Shown here piece by piece: positions 38,774-46,490 of a stretch of DNA of 64,000 bases (positions within the stretch are counted from its first letter, which is position 1; each line of letters opens with the position of its first letter). The position numbers and the translations under genes are program-made. The DNA comes from Aquipluma nitroreducens. GTDB lineage: Bacteria > Bacteroidota > Bacteroidia > Bacteroidales > Prolixibacteraceae. The stretch is taken from positions 4,269,501 to 4,333,500 of the forward strand of contig NZ_AP018694.1 in the NCBI RefSeq assembly GCF_009689585.1. Reading direction: 5' to 3'. The notes beneath the pieces are model-generated. The model was not told the DNA's origin, ran no database searches, and worked only from the letters and a program-made list of their open reading frames with translations.

Positions 38774-40063
38774 TTAGTATTTGAATCTGTCTTTAAATGC
38801 CCATAAACCCAATGCAGGATTTGAAATGTAGAAGATTTCTTCTCCATCAGCCATTGTGTTATATCCATCGCGCAATTTGGCTGGATCATATTTGGTAGTC
38901 ACTTCGTCGATATCAGAATATTTGAAACCAACACTTTCTATTTCAGCCTGAGTCAGATTTTCTTTCCCTTTTCCCGGGCAGTATGTAATGCTGAACCGTC
39001 CTTCCGAAGAACCATGAATCAGGTGAGCCGCGGCACTCAGGTTGTTGCGAAGCTCTTCATTTTCGTCGCAGGCTTTCAAGGTCGCCGGAGTCCCGAAATA
39101 ACCGTATTTGCGTATCAACCGGTCGATTTCCTTGTCTTCGCCGAACTCTTTTAATGCAGGAGCTAAAACGATCAGATCGCCGTCATCGTCAATGGCCATG
39201 CGGGTGCGGTAAACCGATTTGTTACCCAGCCATGTGCTTTTAAACTCGGTAGGATCGAGGTAAACCACCACTTTTTTCAGCGGTTTGTCCAACATTTCGA
39301 AGTTGACGAGCAGGGCTAGTTTGGCTGCTTTGTCGAAAACTTCAAAGTCATCGCCAATATACAATCCGCGGGTTTTGATCTTACCGTCAGTTTTATCCAG
39401 TCCAACTACGGTTTGTACATAAACAATCGGCATGTGGTTGGTGAAATTATCCGAAGCATAGTTGAAGATGCGGCGAACCGGAGTGTCGGCATGTCCCATC
39501 ATTCGCTCCATTCCGTAAGCTGCGCCTACAAAATGACTTTTGTTGATACCTTCCACACCGCCTGTTCCGACAAAAATATTTTTGTTGTAATTGGCCATTC
39601 CAACCACTTCGTGAGGAACCACTTGTCCGATAGAAAGAATCAGATCGAAGTTGCCTTCAAGCAAAAGTTTATTGACTTGTGCAGGCCACGGAAATTCAAC
39701 AGCTCCGCCCGAAACTTCTTTGACGAATTCTGCAGGAACAGTGCCAACGGTAACCACGTCATTCCGCCAGTCGTGTTCGCGAATCAATGAAGCTGGCATG
39801 GAACCGAACATATGCGAAATCTGGTGGTCGGTCATTGGCGAATGTGTTCCCAATGCAGGAAGAACATCAGTTAATGCATCGCCATAAAACTGCCAGGTCA
39901 TTTCGGTCAGCTCACCGGCACGACTGGGCAAACGGGTATAATCCGGCGGAATAGCCAGTACTTTCGTTTTTTTGCCAATTTTCTCCAATGCTTCAAACAG
40001 CCCTTTTTTCAGGTCGTCGGCACTTAATTCGTGGTTTACTGAACCTATTTCGTAATGTAACAT
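38774..40063 (-). CDS. LarA-like nickel-pincer nucleotide racemase/epimerase
   Basis: A 429-residue cytoplasmic protein of the lactate racemase (LarA) superfamily. Motifs are PPDYTRLPSRAGE (D41, R44), GTHSPMTDHQ (H74), VVPHEVVG (H151), NYNKNIFVG (K161) and INKSHF (H177). The spacing of H151, K161 and H177 (10 and 16 residues) equals that of H174, K184 and H200 in Lactobacillus LarA, which bind nickel and the pincer cofactor. The family interconverts 2-hydroxyacid epimers; some members epimerise aldonates such as gluconate. Sitting among hexuronate genes, an aldonate 2-epimerase is my inference. Cofactor genes larB, larC and larE are not in the window. I start at MLHYEIG; the upstream frame is repeat sequence. 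Confidence 0.82.
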   Translation of the reverse strand: MLHYEIGSVNHELSADDLKKGLFEALEKIGKKTKVLAIPPDYTRLPSRAGELTEMTWQFYGDALTDVLPALGTHSPMTDHQISHMFGSMPASLIREHDWRNDVVTVGTVPAEFVKEVSGGAVEFPWPAQVNKLLLEGNFDLILSIGQVVPHEVVGMANYNKNIFVGTGGVEGINKSHFVGAAYGMERMMGHADTPVRRIFNYASDNFTNHMPIVYVQTVVGLDKTDGKIKTRGLYIGDDFEVFDKAAKLALLVNFEMLDKPLKKVVVYLDPTEFKSTWLGNKSVYRTRMAIDDDGDLIVLAPALKEFGEDKEIDRLIRKYGYFGTPATLKACDENEELRNNLSAAAHLIHGSSEGRFSITYCPGKGKENLTQAEIESVGFKYSDIDEVTTKYDPAKLRDGYNTMADGEEIFYISNPALGLWAFKDRFKY

Positions 40064-40065
40064 AT

Positions 40066-40105
40066 CAGCCCCTCCTAACCTCCCCAAAGGGGAGGGATTT
40101 TGTCC
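40066..40105. repeat. GC-rich palindromic repeat before the larA-like gene
   Basis: On the minus strand CCCTCCCCTTTGGGGAGG is followed by TTAGGAGGGGCTGAT and then the ATG. The G-block ends 5 bases before the start codon. Confidence 0.75.
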
Positions 40106-40138
40106 GTTATTAATGAGTTTTCATAATTTAATGCTCCT

Positions 40139-40172
40139 TCAAGTCCCCCTTAGGGGGATTCAGGGGGATTCA
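40139..40172. repeat. GC-rich palindromic repeat after the pfkB gene
   Basis: AAGTCCCCCTTAGGGGGATT is followed by CAGGGGGATTC. It ends 1-2 bases from the stop codon of the kinase gene. Confidence 0.7.
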
Positions 40173-40173
40173 T

Positions 40174-41253
40174 TTATCTTTTCACGCGAGCATTTCCGCC
40201 CCAGATGCTCCAAACCATTTCTTCATCAGCAGGTTGTGCATAGTCGGTGAGGAAAGTCGTTGCCAGGGCGCCGGTTGCCCAACCAAATTGCGGCCATTTT
40301 TCAGGTGTCCAACCTTTCAGGATACCATAAAGCAAACCACCCACAAAACCGTCGCCGCCGCCAATACGGTCGAGAACAGTGATCTTACGTGGTTCGATGA
40401 CTTGCCAGTCGTTGCCTTCGAGCATAATGGCGCCCCAAAGATGTTCGTTGGCGCTCATTACCTGACGCAAAGTAGTTGCAAATACCGATGCATTCGGGAA
40501 AGCTTCTTTTACGCGGTTAATCATGCCTTTGAATCCGTCGATTTCGGCTTCAATACCTTTACCGCCAGCTTCCGGACCCTGAATGCCCAAACAAAGTTGA
40601 AAATCTTCTTCGTTTCCAATCAGGATGTCAGCCACTGAAGCAATTTCAGTAAAGCTTTCGCGCAATTCTTTGTCGCGTCCTTTCCAGAACGAAGCGCGGT
40701 AATTCAGGTCGAATGAAATGCGCGTTCCATATTTTTTTGCTGCACGGGCAATTTCCAGACAGAAAGTTGTTGTTTCGTGAGATAAGGCGCCAATCAATCC
40801 TGAAAGGTGAACAATCTGCACGCCTTCCTGACCGAAAATGCGTTCCAGATCAAAATCTTTCACGTTCAATGTGCGGCCAACCTCACCGGCACGGTCGTTT
40901 TGTACGCGAGGGCCGCGGGTTCCGAAACCACTATCGGCAATGTTGAACTGGTGACGATAACCCCAAGGGTCGGCTTGTACCACTTCAGGACCTTCGTAAT
41001 CCATGTTCCGGCTGCGGAGGCTGCTTTTTATGAATTGAGCTATCGGGCTGTCCTTTACAAAAGTGGTAAGCACTTTTACCGGAAGACCGAGTGAAGAAGA
41101 GATATTTGCAACATTGGTTTCGGCGCTGGTGGCCTGCATTTCGAAGAGGTTGCTACAGTGTACCGGCTGTCCGTTTACCGGTGTAATGCGAACACCCATG
41201 CTGGTTGCCACCAACAGGGAATATTTACAGTTTTGTTTTAATTCGATGCTCAT
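40174..41253 (-). CDS. PfkB-family sugar (acid) kinase
   Basis: A 359-residue cytoplasmic kinase. The N-terminal part has NVANISSSLGLPV, the middle FDLNYRASFWKG and LIGNEEDFQLCLG. The C-terminal ribokinase signature is DRIGGGDGFVGGLLYGI with the catalytic Asp. The overall pattern resembles 2-dehydro-3-deoxygluconate kinases, but a separate kdgK-like gene is present on the + strand, so this one may act on a different sugar acid. It lies between uxuB and the larA-like gene. I start at MSIELKQNCK. Confidence 0.85.
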   Translation of the reverse strand: MSIELKQNCKYSLLVATSMGVRITPVNGQPVHCSNLFEMQATSAETNVANISSSLGLPVKVLTTFVKDSPIAQFIKSSLRSRNMDYEGPEVVQADPWGYRHQFNIADSGFGTRGPRVQNDRAGEVGRTLNVKDFDLERIFGQEGVQIVHLSGLIGALSHETTTFCLEIARAAKKYGTRISFDLNYRASFWKGRDKELRESFTEIASVADILIGNEEDFQLCLGIQGPEAGGKGIEAEIDGFKGMINRVKEAFPNASVFATTLRQVMSANEHLWGAIMLEGNDWQVIEPRKITVLDRIGGGDGFVGGLLYGILKGWTPEKWPQFGWATGALATTFLTDYAQPADEEMVWSIWGGNARVKR

Positions 41254-41353
41254 ATTCGAGATATTAGATATTAGACAATAGATTTTAGACACAAGTATCA
41301 AGCTTCAGGTATCAGGAAAACCCACAACCCGAGTCTCGCAACTCGCATCCCGT
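41254..41353. repeat. mosaic of short repeat units between pfkB and uxuB
   Basis: The gap joins three repeat-like pieces: GATATTAGATATTAGACAAT, CAAGTATCAAGCTTCAGGTATC and CCGAGTCTCGCAACTCGC. Each is internally repetitive or palindromic. No gene is seen. Confidence 0.5.
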
Positions 41354-42205
41354 TTAAACTCCTCCAAATGCGCTGTATCCGCCGTCGACCGGGATTACGA
41401 TTCCGGTAACAAAAGAGGAAATGTCGGAAAGAAGGAATAACGTAGTTCCTTGTAAATCTTCCGGCTCACCAAATTTGCCCATTGGCGTGTTGTTTACAAT
41501 TTTCTGGCCGCGTGGAGAAAAACCGCCGGTTTCCTTGTCCAAAACTAAAAAGCGATTCTGATCAGTAATGAAAAAGCCCGGGGCAATTGCATTGACGCGA
41601 ACACCAACTTTTGCCAAATGAACGGAAAGCCATTCAGTAAAATTGTTGATTGACGCTTTTGCAGCCGAATAAGCAGGAATTTTAGTCAACGGTTTGTACG
41701 AGTTCATCGACGAAACGTTCAGAACTACACCTTTTTTATTCTTCAGCATATCGGTTGTAAATACCATCGATGGTAGCAAAGTTCCTTTGAAATTCAAGGC
41801 AAATACTTTATCAAAACCGTCCATCGATAAACCATAGAACGTATCTTCCAGGTGATCGAGGCTGTTTTCGTCCATTTGTTCCACCTTTGTGGTTGCGGTT
41901 GGGTGGTTTCCACCGGCTCCATTAATCAGCATATCAATGTCTCCAAACTTTTCGTTGATTACTGCTTTGGCTTTTATTAACGAATCTTTGTCCAACACAT
42001 TGGCTTCAACGCCAATAACTTCAGCATTATATTCTTTCGAAATTTCGGCTGCAACTCTTTCAGCAACTTCTTTATTGATGTCGGCAATCGCAATTTTTAC
42101 GCCCACAGAGGCCATTGCTTTAACCATTGCTGCACCGATAACGCCAGCACCACCTGTAATTACACATACTTTACCACTAAGGTCGTTAAAACTGATTGGA
42201 TTCAT
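41354..42205 (-). CDS. uxuB: SDR-family oxidoreductase, probable D-mannonate oxidoreductase (fructuronate reductase)
   Basis: A 283-residue cytoplasmic short-chain dehydrogenase. GKVCVITGGAGVIGAAMVKA binds NAD(P), NGAGGNHP replaces NNAG, and the catalytic Ser, Tyr and Lys are in VSSMNS and YSAAKAS. The C-terminal PVDGGYSAFGGV is typical of the SDR group that replaces the classical UxuB in Bacillus and Bacteroidota hexuronate loci. It would reduce D-fructuronate to D-mannonate. It follows the lacI-type gene by 15 bases. Confidence 0.8.
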   Translation of the reverse strand: MNPISFNDLSGKVCVITGGAGVIGAAMVKAMASVGVKIAIADINKEVAERVAAEISKEYNAEVIGVEANVLDKDSLIKAKAVINEKFGDIDMLINGAGGNHPTATTKVEQMDENSLDHLEDTFYGLSMDGFDKVFALNFKGTLLPSMVFTTDMLKNKKGVVLNVSSMNSYKPLTKIPAYSAAKASINNFTEWLSVHLAKVGVRVNAIAPGFFITDQNRFLVLDKETGGFSPRGQKIVNNTPMGKFGEPEDLQGTTLFLLSDISSFVTGIVIPVDGGYSAFGGV

Positions 42206-42220
42206 ATACTTATCGTTTAG

Positions 42221-43285
42221 TTATTTATAATAGTCCACATTTTCTTTGGTAATAATATCGATGGAAGTATAGTTTTCGCTTTTAACCTCTTTCTTCAAAA
42301 TCAGATGTTCAAAAAGAGTGATAATCGCGTTGTAACCTTGTTCTTCCGGTCGCTGGCAGATCAGAAAATCAACAATTCCTTTCTTCAGGAAGCTGATGTT
42401 TTCGTTAATTAAATCGTGACCGATCACCCGAATATTGGTCAGGTTAAGTTCTTCAAGAATGTTGGCCAGGTAATAAACCTGCGAGTTAGTTACAAAAATT
42501 CCCAAAATTTCAGGATTCGTTTGTAACAGAGTTTTAATCACATTTTGTGATTCTTCGCTAGTCGGATCAGCAATTTCCCGGGTAATCAGCTTCCTTTTGG
42601 ATTCAGGCCTGTTTTTGCTGAAATATTCATAAAATCCCTTTTCGCGTTGCACTAAATGGTTCATATTATCCAATTGTTTTGCGAAATGCAAAATCAGGAT
42701 TGAAGCTTCAGCCGGAACAGAATAATCGAGCAATTTGGCTGCTAAAGTGCCAGACTGAAACGAATTCTGACCAATAAAACTTAGTTTGCAACATTCATTG
42801 AGGTTCGAATCTATAAATACATACGGAATGTTCCGTTTCATCAATTCTTCAATGAACTCTTTCGATTCCCGAAGAAAGAATGGCGCAAGCACAACTCCTT
42901 CCGGATTATTTTCAAGGATTAACTTAGTTTCGGTATTAAAAGTTTTTGGATCAGATTGTTTGAAGAGGTGTGTGGAAATATTTACACCATATTGATGAAT
43001 TTCCTCAAAGGCTTTCCTTACACCGATCAAGGGTTTATTCCAGTACGATTCCGAGGAGATGGGTTCAGGCATGAGCAGGGCAAAGGAAAACGTTTTCTTT
43101 GAGGCCAGCGTACTTGCCAGTAGATTGGGTTGATACTCCATCTCATCAATAATCGTAAGGATTTTATCGCGGGTGGCTTTCGAAACTTCTCCGCGGTTGT
43201 GAATTACACGGTCAACTGTTCCGATTGAAACGTTTGCTTTCTGTGCAATATCCTTAATTCGGGTGCGATTAATTGCTTTGATAAT
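42221..43285 (-). CDS. LacI-family transcriptional regulator, non-canonical start
   Basis: The protein joins an N-terminal LacI helix-turn-helix (RIKDIAQKANVSIGTVDRVI then HNRGEVS) to a periplasmic-binding-like ligand domain (about residues 65-350). The DNA-binding part is in frame upstream of the first ATG at 43141, so the gene must start earlier. Going upstream the frame contains only ATT and ATC codons before a TGA at 43289-43291, so I place the start at the ATT at 43285; ATC at 43288 is the alternative. It heads the minus-strand gene run and probably binds the two palindromes in the divergent promoter region, sensing a hexuronate intermediate. Confidence 0.8.
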   Translation of the reverse strand: MIKAINRTRIKDIAQKANVSIGTVDRVIHNRGEVSKATRDKILTIIDEMEYQPNLLASTLASKKTFSFALLMPEPISSESYWNKPLIGVRKAFEEIHQYGVNISTHLFKQSDPKTFNTETKLILENNPEGVVLAPFFLRESKEFIEELMKRNIPYVFIDSNLNECCKLSFIGQNSFQSGTLAAKLLDYSVPAEASILILHFAKQLDNMNHLVQREKGFYEYFSKNRPESKRKLITREIADPTSEESQNVIKTLLQTNPEILGIFVTNSQVYYLANILEELNLTNIRVIGHDLINENISFLKKGIVDFLICQRPEEQGYNAIITLFEHLILKKEVKSENYTSIDIITKENVDYYK

Positions 43286-43320
43286 GATTCAGTTTTAAGG
43301 TTCAATTTGTTGAGCAGGAA

Positions 43321-43328
43321 CAAAGCTA
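43321..43328 (-). promoter_or_regulatory. -7 promoter box of the lacI-type gene
   Basis: The complement reads TAGCTTTG, an exact TAnnTTTG. No good -33 TTG is seen; operator 1 lies about 20 bases upstream where it would be expected. The box is 36 bases before the proposed ATT start. Confidence 0.45.
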
Positions 43329-43347
43329 TATAAATTTTCTTTGATGT

Positions 43348-43361
43348 CGTGTACGAACACG
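43348..43361. promoter_or_regulatory. LacI-type operator 1
   Basis: CGTGTACGAACACG is palindromic except at its centre and is the reverse complement of operator 2 at 43437-43450. It covers the -33 region of the lacI-type gene. Confidence 0.65.
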
Positions 43362-43407
43362 GAAAAACTATTTTAAAACATTTTTTGCTATTTTTAGTTT
43401 GTCACGG

Positions 43408-43438
43408 TTGCAGATTAGAGATATTGTCCATACTTTCG
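43408..43438 (+). promoter_or_regulatory. promoter of the hexuronate operon
   Basis: TTG at 43408-43410, a 20-base spacer and TACTTTCG at 43431-43438 fit the Bacteroidota promoter with one mismatch. Operator 2 begins at the last two bases of the -7 box, so a bound repressor would block it. Confidence 0.6.
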
Positions 43439-43450
43439 TGTTCGTACACG
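43437..43450. promoter_or_regulatory. LacI-type operator 2
   Basis: CGTGTTCGTACACG lies over the expected transcription start of the uxaE operon. Its centre is 89 bases from that of operator 1. Confidence 0.65.
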
Positions 43451-43493
43451 GAATCTTCGTTGTTTTATTTATGTCTCAGTAAATTAATATCAT

Positions 43494-44741
43494 ATGAAAC
43501 TAGGAAAATATAGTTTAGGAATTGGCGACCGCTTCTCTCACCAGGGAGTTGCTCAGCTTCGCGGAATTGTAAAAGCCAATCAGGCAGGTTTGGACATTAG
43601 TCCGGTTTGGAACAAGTCGAACCGCGAGCACATGTATGTGCATTCGCATCCGGCTGATGTTCGGAAAGAAGCTGACGCGGCAGTTGCTGCTTTGGGTTTC
43701 TCCGGAAAATATTTTGTAGATGCAGACCATATTAATATGGGAACGGTTTCTCCGTTTGTTGAAACTGCTGACTTTTTTACCCTCGACGTGGCATCGTTTA
43801 TTGGGAAAGAAAGTCCGGAAGCCGATGTGAAAGCATTTGTTGCTTCGTGTTCGAAATATGTTGGGAAACTGAATATTCCAGGAATTGACCATGCGATTGA
43901 AGTTTCAAAAGAATTGATTGAAAAAATAGCACACAAATTTTTAGCTGCAACCCAACAGGCCAGCGAAATCTATAATTTTTTAGAATCGTCAAAAGGGAAA
44001 GGCAATTTCATTACTGAAGTTTCGATGGACGAAGTTGAAAGCCCACAAACACCGGTTGATTTGTTCTTTATCCTGAAAATGTTGGCCGATAAAGGTGTTC
44101 CGGCACAAACCATTGCCCCTAAATTTACAGGCCGTTTCAATAAGGGAGTTGATTACACCGGAAACGTTGAGCAATTTGCCAAAGAATTTGAAGAAGACGT
44201 TCTGGTAATTGATTATGCGGTGAAAGAATTCGGACTTCCTGAAGAATTAAAACTGAGCGTACACTCCGGAAGCGATAAATTCACGATTTATCCGATCATG
44301 GCCAGCATCATTAAAAAATACGATAAAGGCATTCATGTGAAAACCGCCGGAACAACCTGGCTCGAAGAAGTAATCGGACTTGCAGTCGCTGGTGGCGAAG
44401 CTCTGGAAGCCGCCAAATCGATATACTCCATAGCGCTGGGCCGCAAAGACGAATTGTGCGCTCCTTATGCCGATGTCATTGATATTGATGATTCGAAATT
44501 ACCTTCGGCTGCGGAAGTTGCTGGCTGGTCGAGCGAAAAATTTGCCAATACTTTGCGTCATATTCCGGGTCATCCTGATTACAATCCAAATCTTCGTCAG
44601 TTGATTCATGTAGGCTACAAAGTTGCTTCTGAAATGGGAACAACTTATACCGATCTTCTGAAAAAACATGCTGAAGTGGTTGGCCAGTGCGTTGAAGAAA
44701 ATATTTACGAAAGACATTTAAAGAGACTTTTCAATTTATAG
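43494..44741 (+). CDS. uxaE: tagaturonate/fructuronate epimerase family protein
   Basis: A 415-residue cytoplasmic protein matching the tagaturonate epimerase family over its length (GDRFSHQGVAQLRGIVKANQ; YFVDADHINMGTVSPF; KFTGRFNKGVDYTGN; KLSVHSGSDKFTIYP). Conserved Asp/His/Lys residues in these blocks probably bind a metal and substrate. The enzyme interconverts D-tagaturonate and D-fructuronate so that galacturonate enters the glucuronate branch. It is the first gene after the operator-controlled promoter. Confidence 0.85.
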   Translation: MKLGKYSLGIGDRFSHQGVAQLRGIVKANQAGLDISPVWNKSNREHMYVHSHPADVRKEADAAVAALGFSGKYFVDADHINMGTVSPFVETADFFTLDVASFIGKESPEADVKAFVASCSKYVGKLNIPGIDHAIEVSKELIEKIAHKFLAATQQASEIYNFLESSKGKGNFITEVSMDEVESPQTPVDLFFILKMLADKGVPAQTIAPKFTGRFNKGVDYTGNVEQFAKEFEEDVLVIDYAVKEFGLPEELKLSVHSGSDKFTIYPIMASIIKKYDKGIHVKTAGTTWLEEVIGLAVAGGEALEAAKSIYSIALGRKDELCAPYADVIDIDDSKLPSAAEVAGWSSEKFANTLRHIPGHPDYNPNLRQLIHVGYKVASEMGTTYTDLLKKHAEVVGQCVEENIYERHLKRLFNL

Positions 44742-44747
44742 AAGAAG

Positions 44748-44830
44748 TTCGGAGTGCCTAAAATTCGGAGTGCCTAAAGTTTTAAAACTCCGAACTCTAG
44801 GCACTCTTGTTCACTTTAGGCACTTCTCAT
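44748..44830. repeat. GGAGTGCCTAAA-type direct and inverted repeats
   Basis: TTCGGAGTGCCTAAA occurs twice in tandem at about 44748-44780. Inverted relatives AACTCCGAACTCTAGGCACTC and CTTTAGGCACTTC follow at about 44784-44828. They fill the gap between uxaE and uxaC and can fold into a hairpin. Confidence 0.7.
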
Positions 44831-44859
44831 TAAAAAAAAATATCCAAAATACAAACCAC

Positions 44860-46260
44860 ATGAAACCATTTATGGACGAAAATTTTCTGCTGCATACCGA
44901 AACTGCGCAGAAATTATATCATGAACATGCGGCTAAAATGCCGATTTTCGACTACCACTGTCATATTAATCCAAAAGATATTGCTGACGATCGGATGTTC
45001 AAATCAATTACTGAAATCTGGTTGGCTGGCGACCATTACAAATGGCGCGGAATGCGCACCAATGGCGTTGATGAGCGTTTTTGTACCGGCGATGCTTCCG
45101 ATTGGGAGAAATTTGAAAAATGGGCTGAAACTGTTCCTCAAACTTTGCGCAATCCACTGTATCACTGGACTCACCTTGAGCTGAAGAAATTCTTCGGAAT
45201 CAACGAAGTTTTAAGTCCAAAAAATGCCCGTCAGATTTTTGACGCCTGTAATGAAAAGCTGAATACTCCGGCATACAGTTGCCGCAATATTATCCGGATG
45301 GCCAATGTTCATACGATTTGTACTACTGACGATCCGATTGACAATTTACAGTATCACCAGCAAATTAAGGCTTCAGGATTTGAAGTCGCCGTACTTCCGG
45401 CATGGCGTCCCGATAAAGCCATGATGGTTGACGATCCGACAGTTTATAACGCATACATTTTTCAGTTGGCAGCGGCAGCAGAAATGGATATCAGTTCGTT
45501 TGCCGACTTAATTACTGCACTGGATAAACGTCATCAGTATTTCCACGATAATGGTTGCCGCTTGTCTGATCATGGTTTGGACACTGCTTTCGCTGAAGAT
45601 TATTCGTCCAAAGAAATCCGCGCCATTTTCACCAAAGTTCGTGCCGGGAATCACTTGACTTCCGAAGAAATTTTGAAATTCAAATCATGCATGTTGTATG
45701 AGTTTGGTGTGATGGATCATTCTCGCGGTTGGTCACAGCAATTTCATATTGGAGCGCTTCGTAACAACAATACCCGATTGTTCAATCAGTTAGGTCCTGA
45801 TACTGGTTTCGATTCGATTGGCGATAAACCGGTTGCCGAACCTTTGTCTAAATTACTGAACCGTCTGGATATGGAAGATAAATTGTGCGAAACTATTTTG
45901 TACAACCTCAATCCGGCTGATAATGAATTGTATGCGACCATGATTGGAAATTTTCAGGATGGAAGCGTTCCCGGTAAAATGCAATATGGTTCCGGATGGT
46001 GGTTTTTAGATCAGAAGGACGGAATGGAAAAACAAATAAATGCGTTATCGAATCTCGGTTTATTGAGCCGTTTCGTAGGAATGTTAACCGATTCCAGAAG
46101 TTTTCTGTCTTATACTCGTCACGAGTATTTCCGCCGTACTCTTTGCAATATTTTAGGTAACGACGTGGAGAACGGTGAAATTCCGAATGATATGGAATTA
46201 CTAGGACAGATGGTTGAAAATATCAGTTTCAACAACGCGAAAAACTATTTCAATTTTTAA
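44860..46260 (+). CDS. uxaC: glucuronate (uronate) isomerase
   Basis: A 466-residue cytoplasmic amidohydrolase-fold enzyme. It interconverts D-glucuronate with D-fructuronate and D-galacturonate with D-tagaturonate. The metal motif is IFDYHCHINPKDIADDR near residue 26. TWLAGDHYKWR-like ITEIWLAGDHYKWRGMR, VHTICTTDDPIDNL (about 150), and FLSYTRHEYFRR near the C-terminus are standard. I start at MKPFMDENFLLHTE; an upstream in-frame ATG lies in repeat sequence. Confidence 0.95.
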   Translation: MKPFMDENFLLHTETAQKLYHEHAAKMPIFDYHCHINPKDIADDRMFKSITEIWLAGDHYKWRGMRTNGVDERFCTGDASDWEKFEKWAETVPQTLRNPLYHWTHLELKKFFGINEVLSPKNARQIFDACNEKLNTPAYSCRNIIRMANVHTICTTDDPIDNLQYHQQIKASGFEVAVLPAWRPDKAMMVDDPTVYNAYIFQLAAAAEMDISSFADLITALDKRHQYFHDNGCRLSDHGLDTAFAEDYSSKEIRAIFTKVRAGNHLTSEEILKFKSCMLYEFGVMDHSRGWSQQFHIGALRNNNTRLFNQLGPDTGFDSIGDKPVAEPLSKLLNRLDMEDKLCETILYNLNPADNELYATMIGNFQDGSVPGKMQYGSGWWFLDQKDGMEKQINALSNLGLLSRFVGMLTDSRSFLSYTRHEYFRRTLCNILGNDVENGEIPNDMELLGQMVENISFNNAKNYFNF

Positions 46261-46344
46261 GAATAAGTTGTTTTTCCCGCCTTTTGGTACGAACAGAACT
46301 TGGTGAATTTGATAAAAATAGTAGATTTGCAATCGATTGCATAA

Positions 46345-46387
46345 AGAGCCTCCCCTAAATCCCCTCCTCAGGGAGGGGACTTAAAAA
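46345..46387. repeat. GC-rich palindromic repeat after uxaC
   Basis: AGAGCCTCCCCTAAATCCCC is followed by TCCTCAGGGAGGGGACTTAA. It may also end or pause the upstream transcript. Confidence 0.75.
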
Positions 46388-46440
46388 CGTTCCGAACGGA
46401 GGTTCTGGATAAATAGTAAATGGATATAACTTAGCTTTTT

Positions 46441-46482
46441 TAAGCCTCCCCTTTTGGGGGAGGTTTGGAGGGGGCTTTAAAA
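46441..46482. repeat. GC-rich palindromic repeat before kdgK
   Basis: TAAGCCTCCCCTTTTGGGGG is followed by AGGTTTGGAGGGGGCTTTAA. The GGGGGC block ends 15 bases before the kdgK ATG. Confidence 0.75.
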
Positions 46483-46490
46483 TAATTAAG

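Noticed and set aside
42221-43141. Regulator beginning at the ATG at 43141
   Set aside because: It would lack the helix-turn-helix, which is clearly encoded in frame just upstream.
44770-44859. 30 extra N-terminal codons of uxaC from an upstream ATG
   Set aside because: This part is repeat DNA with GTGCCTAAA units; the family N-terminus begins at 44860.
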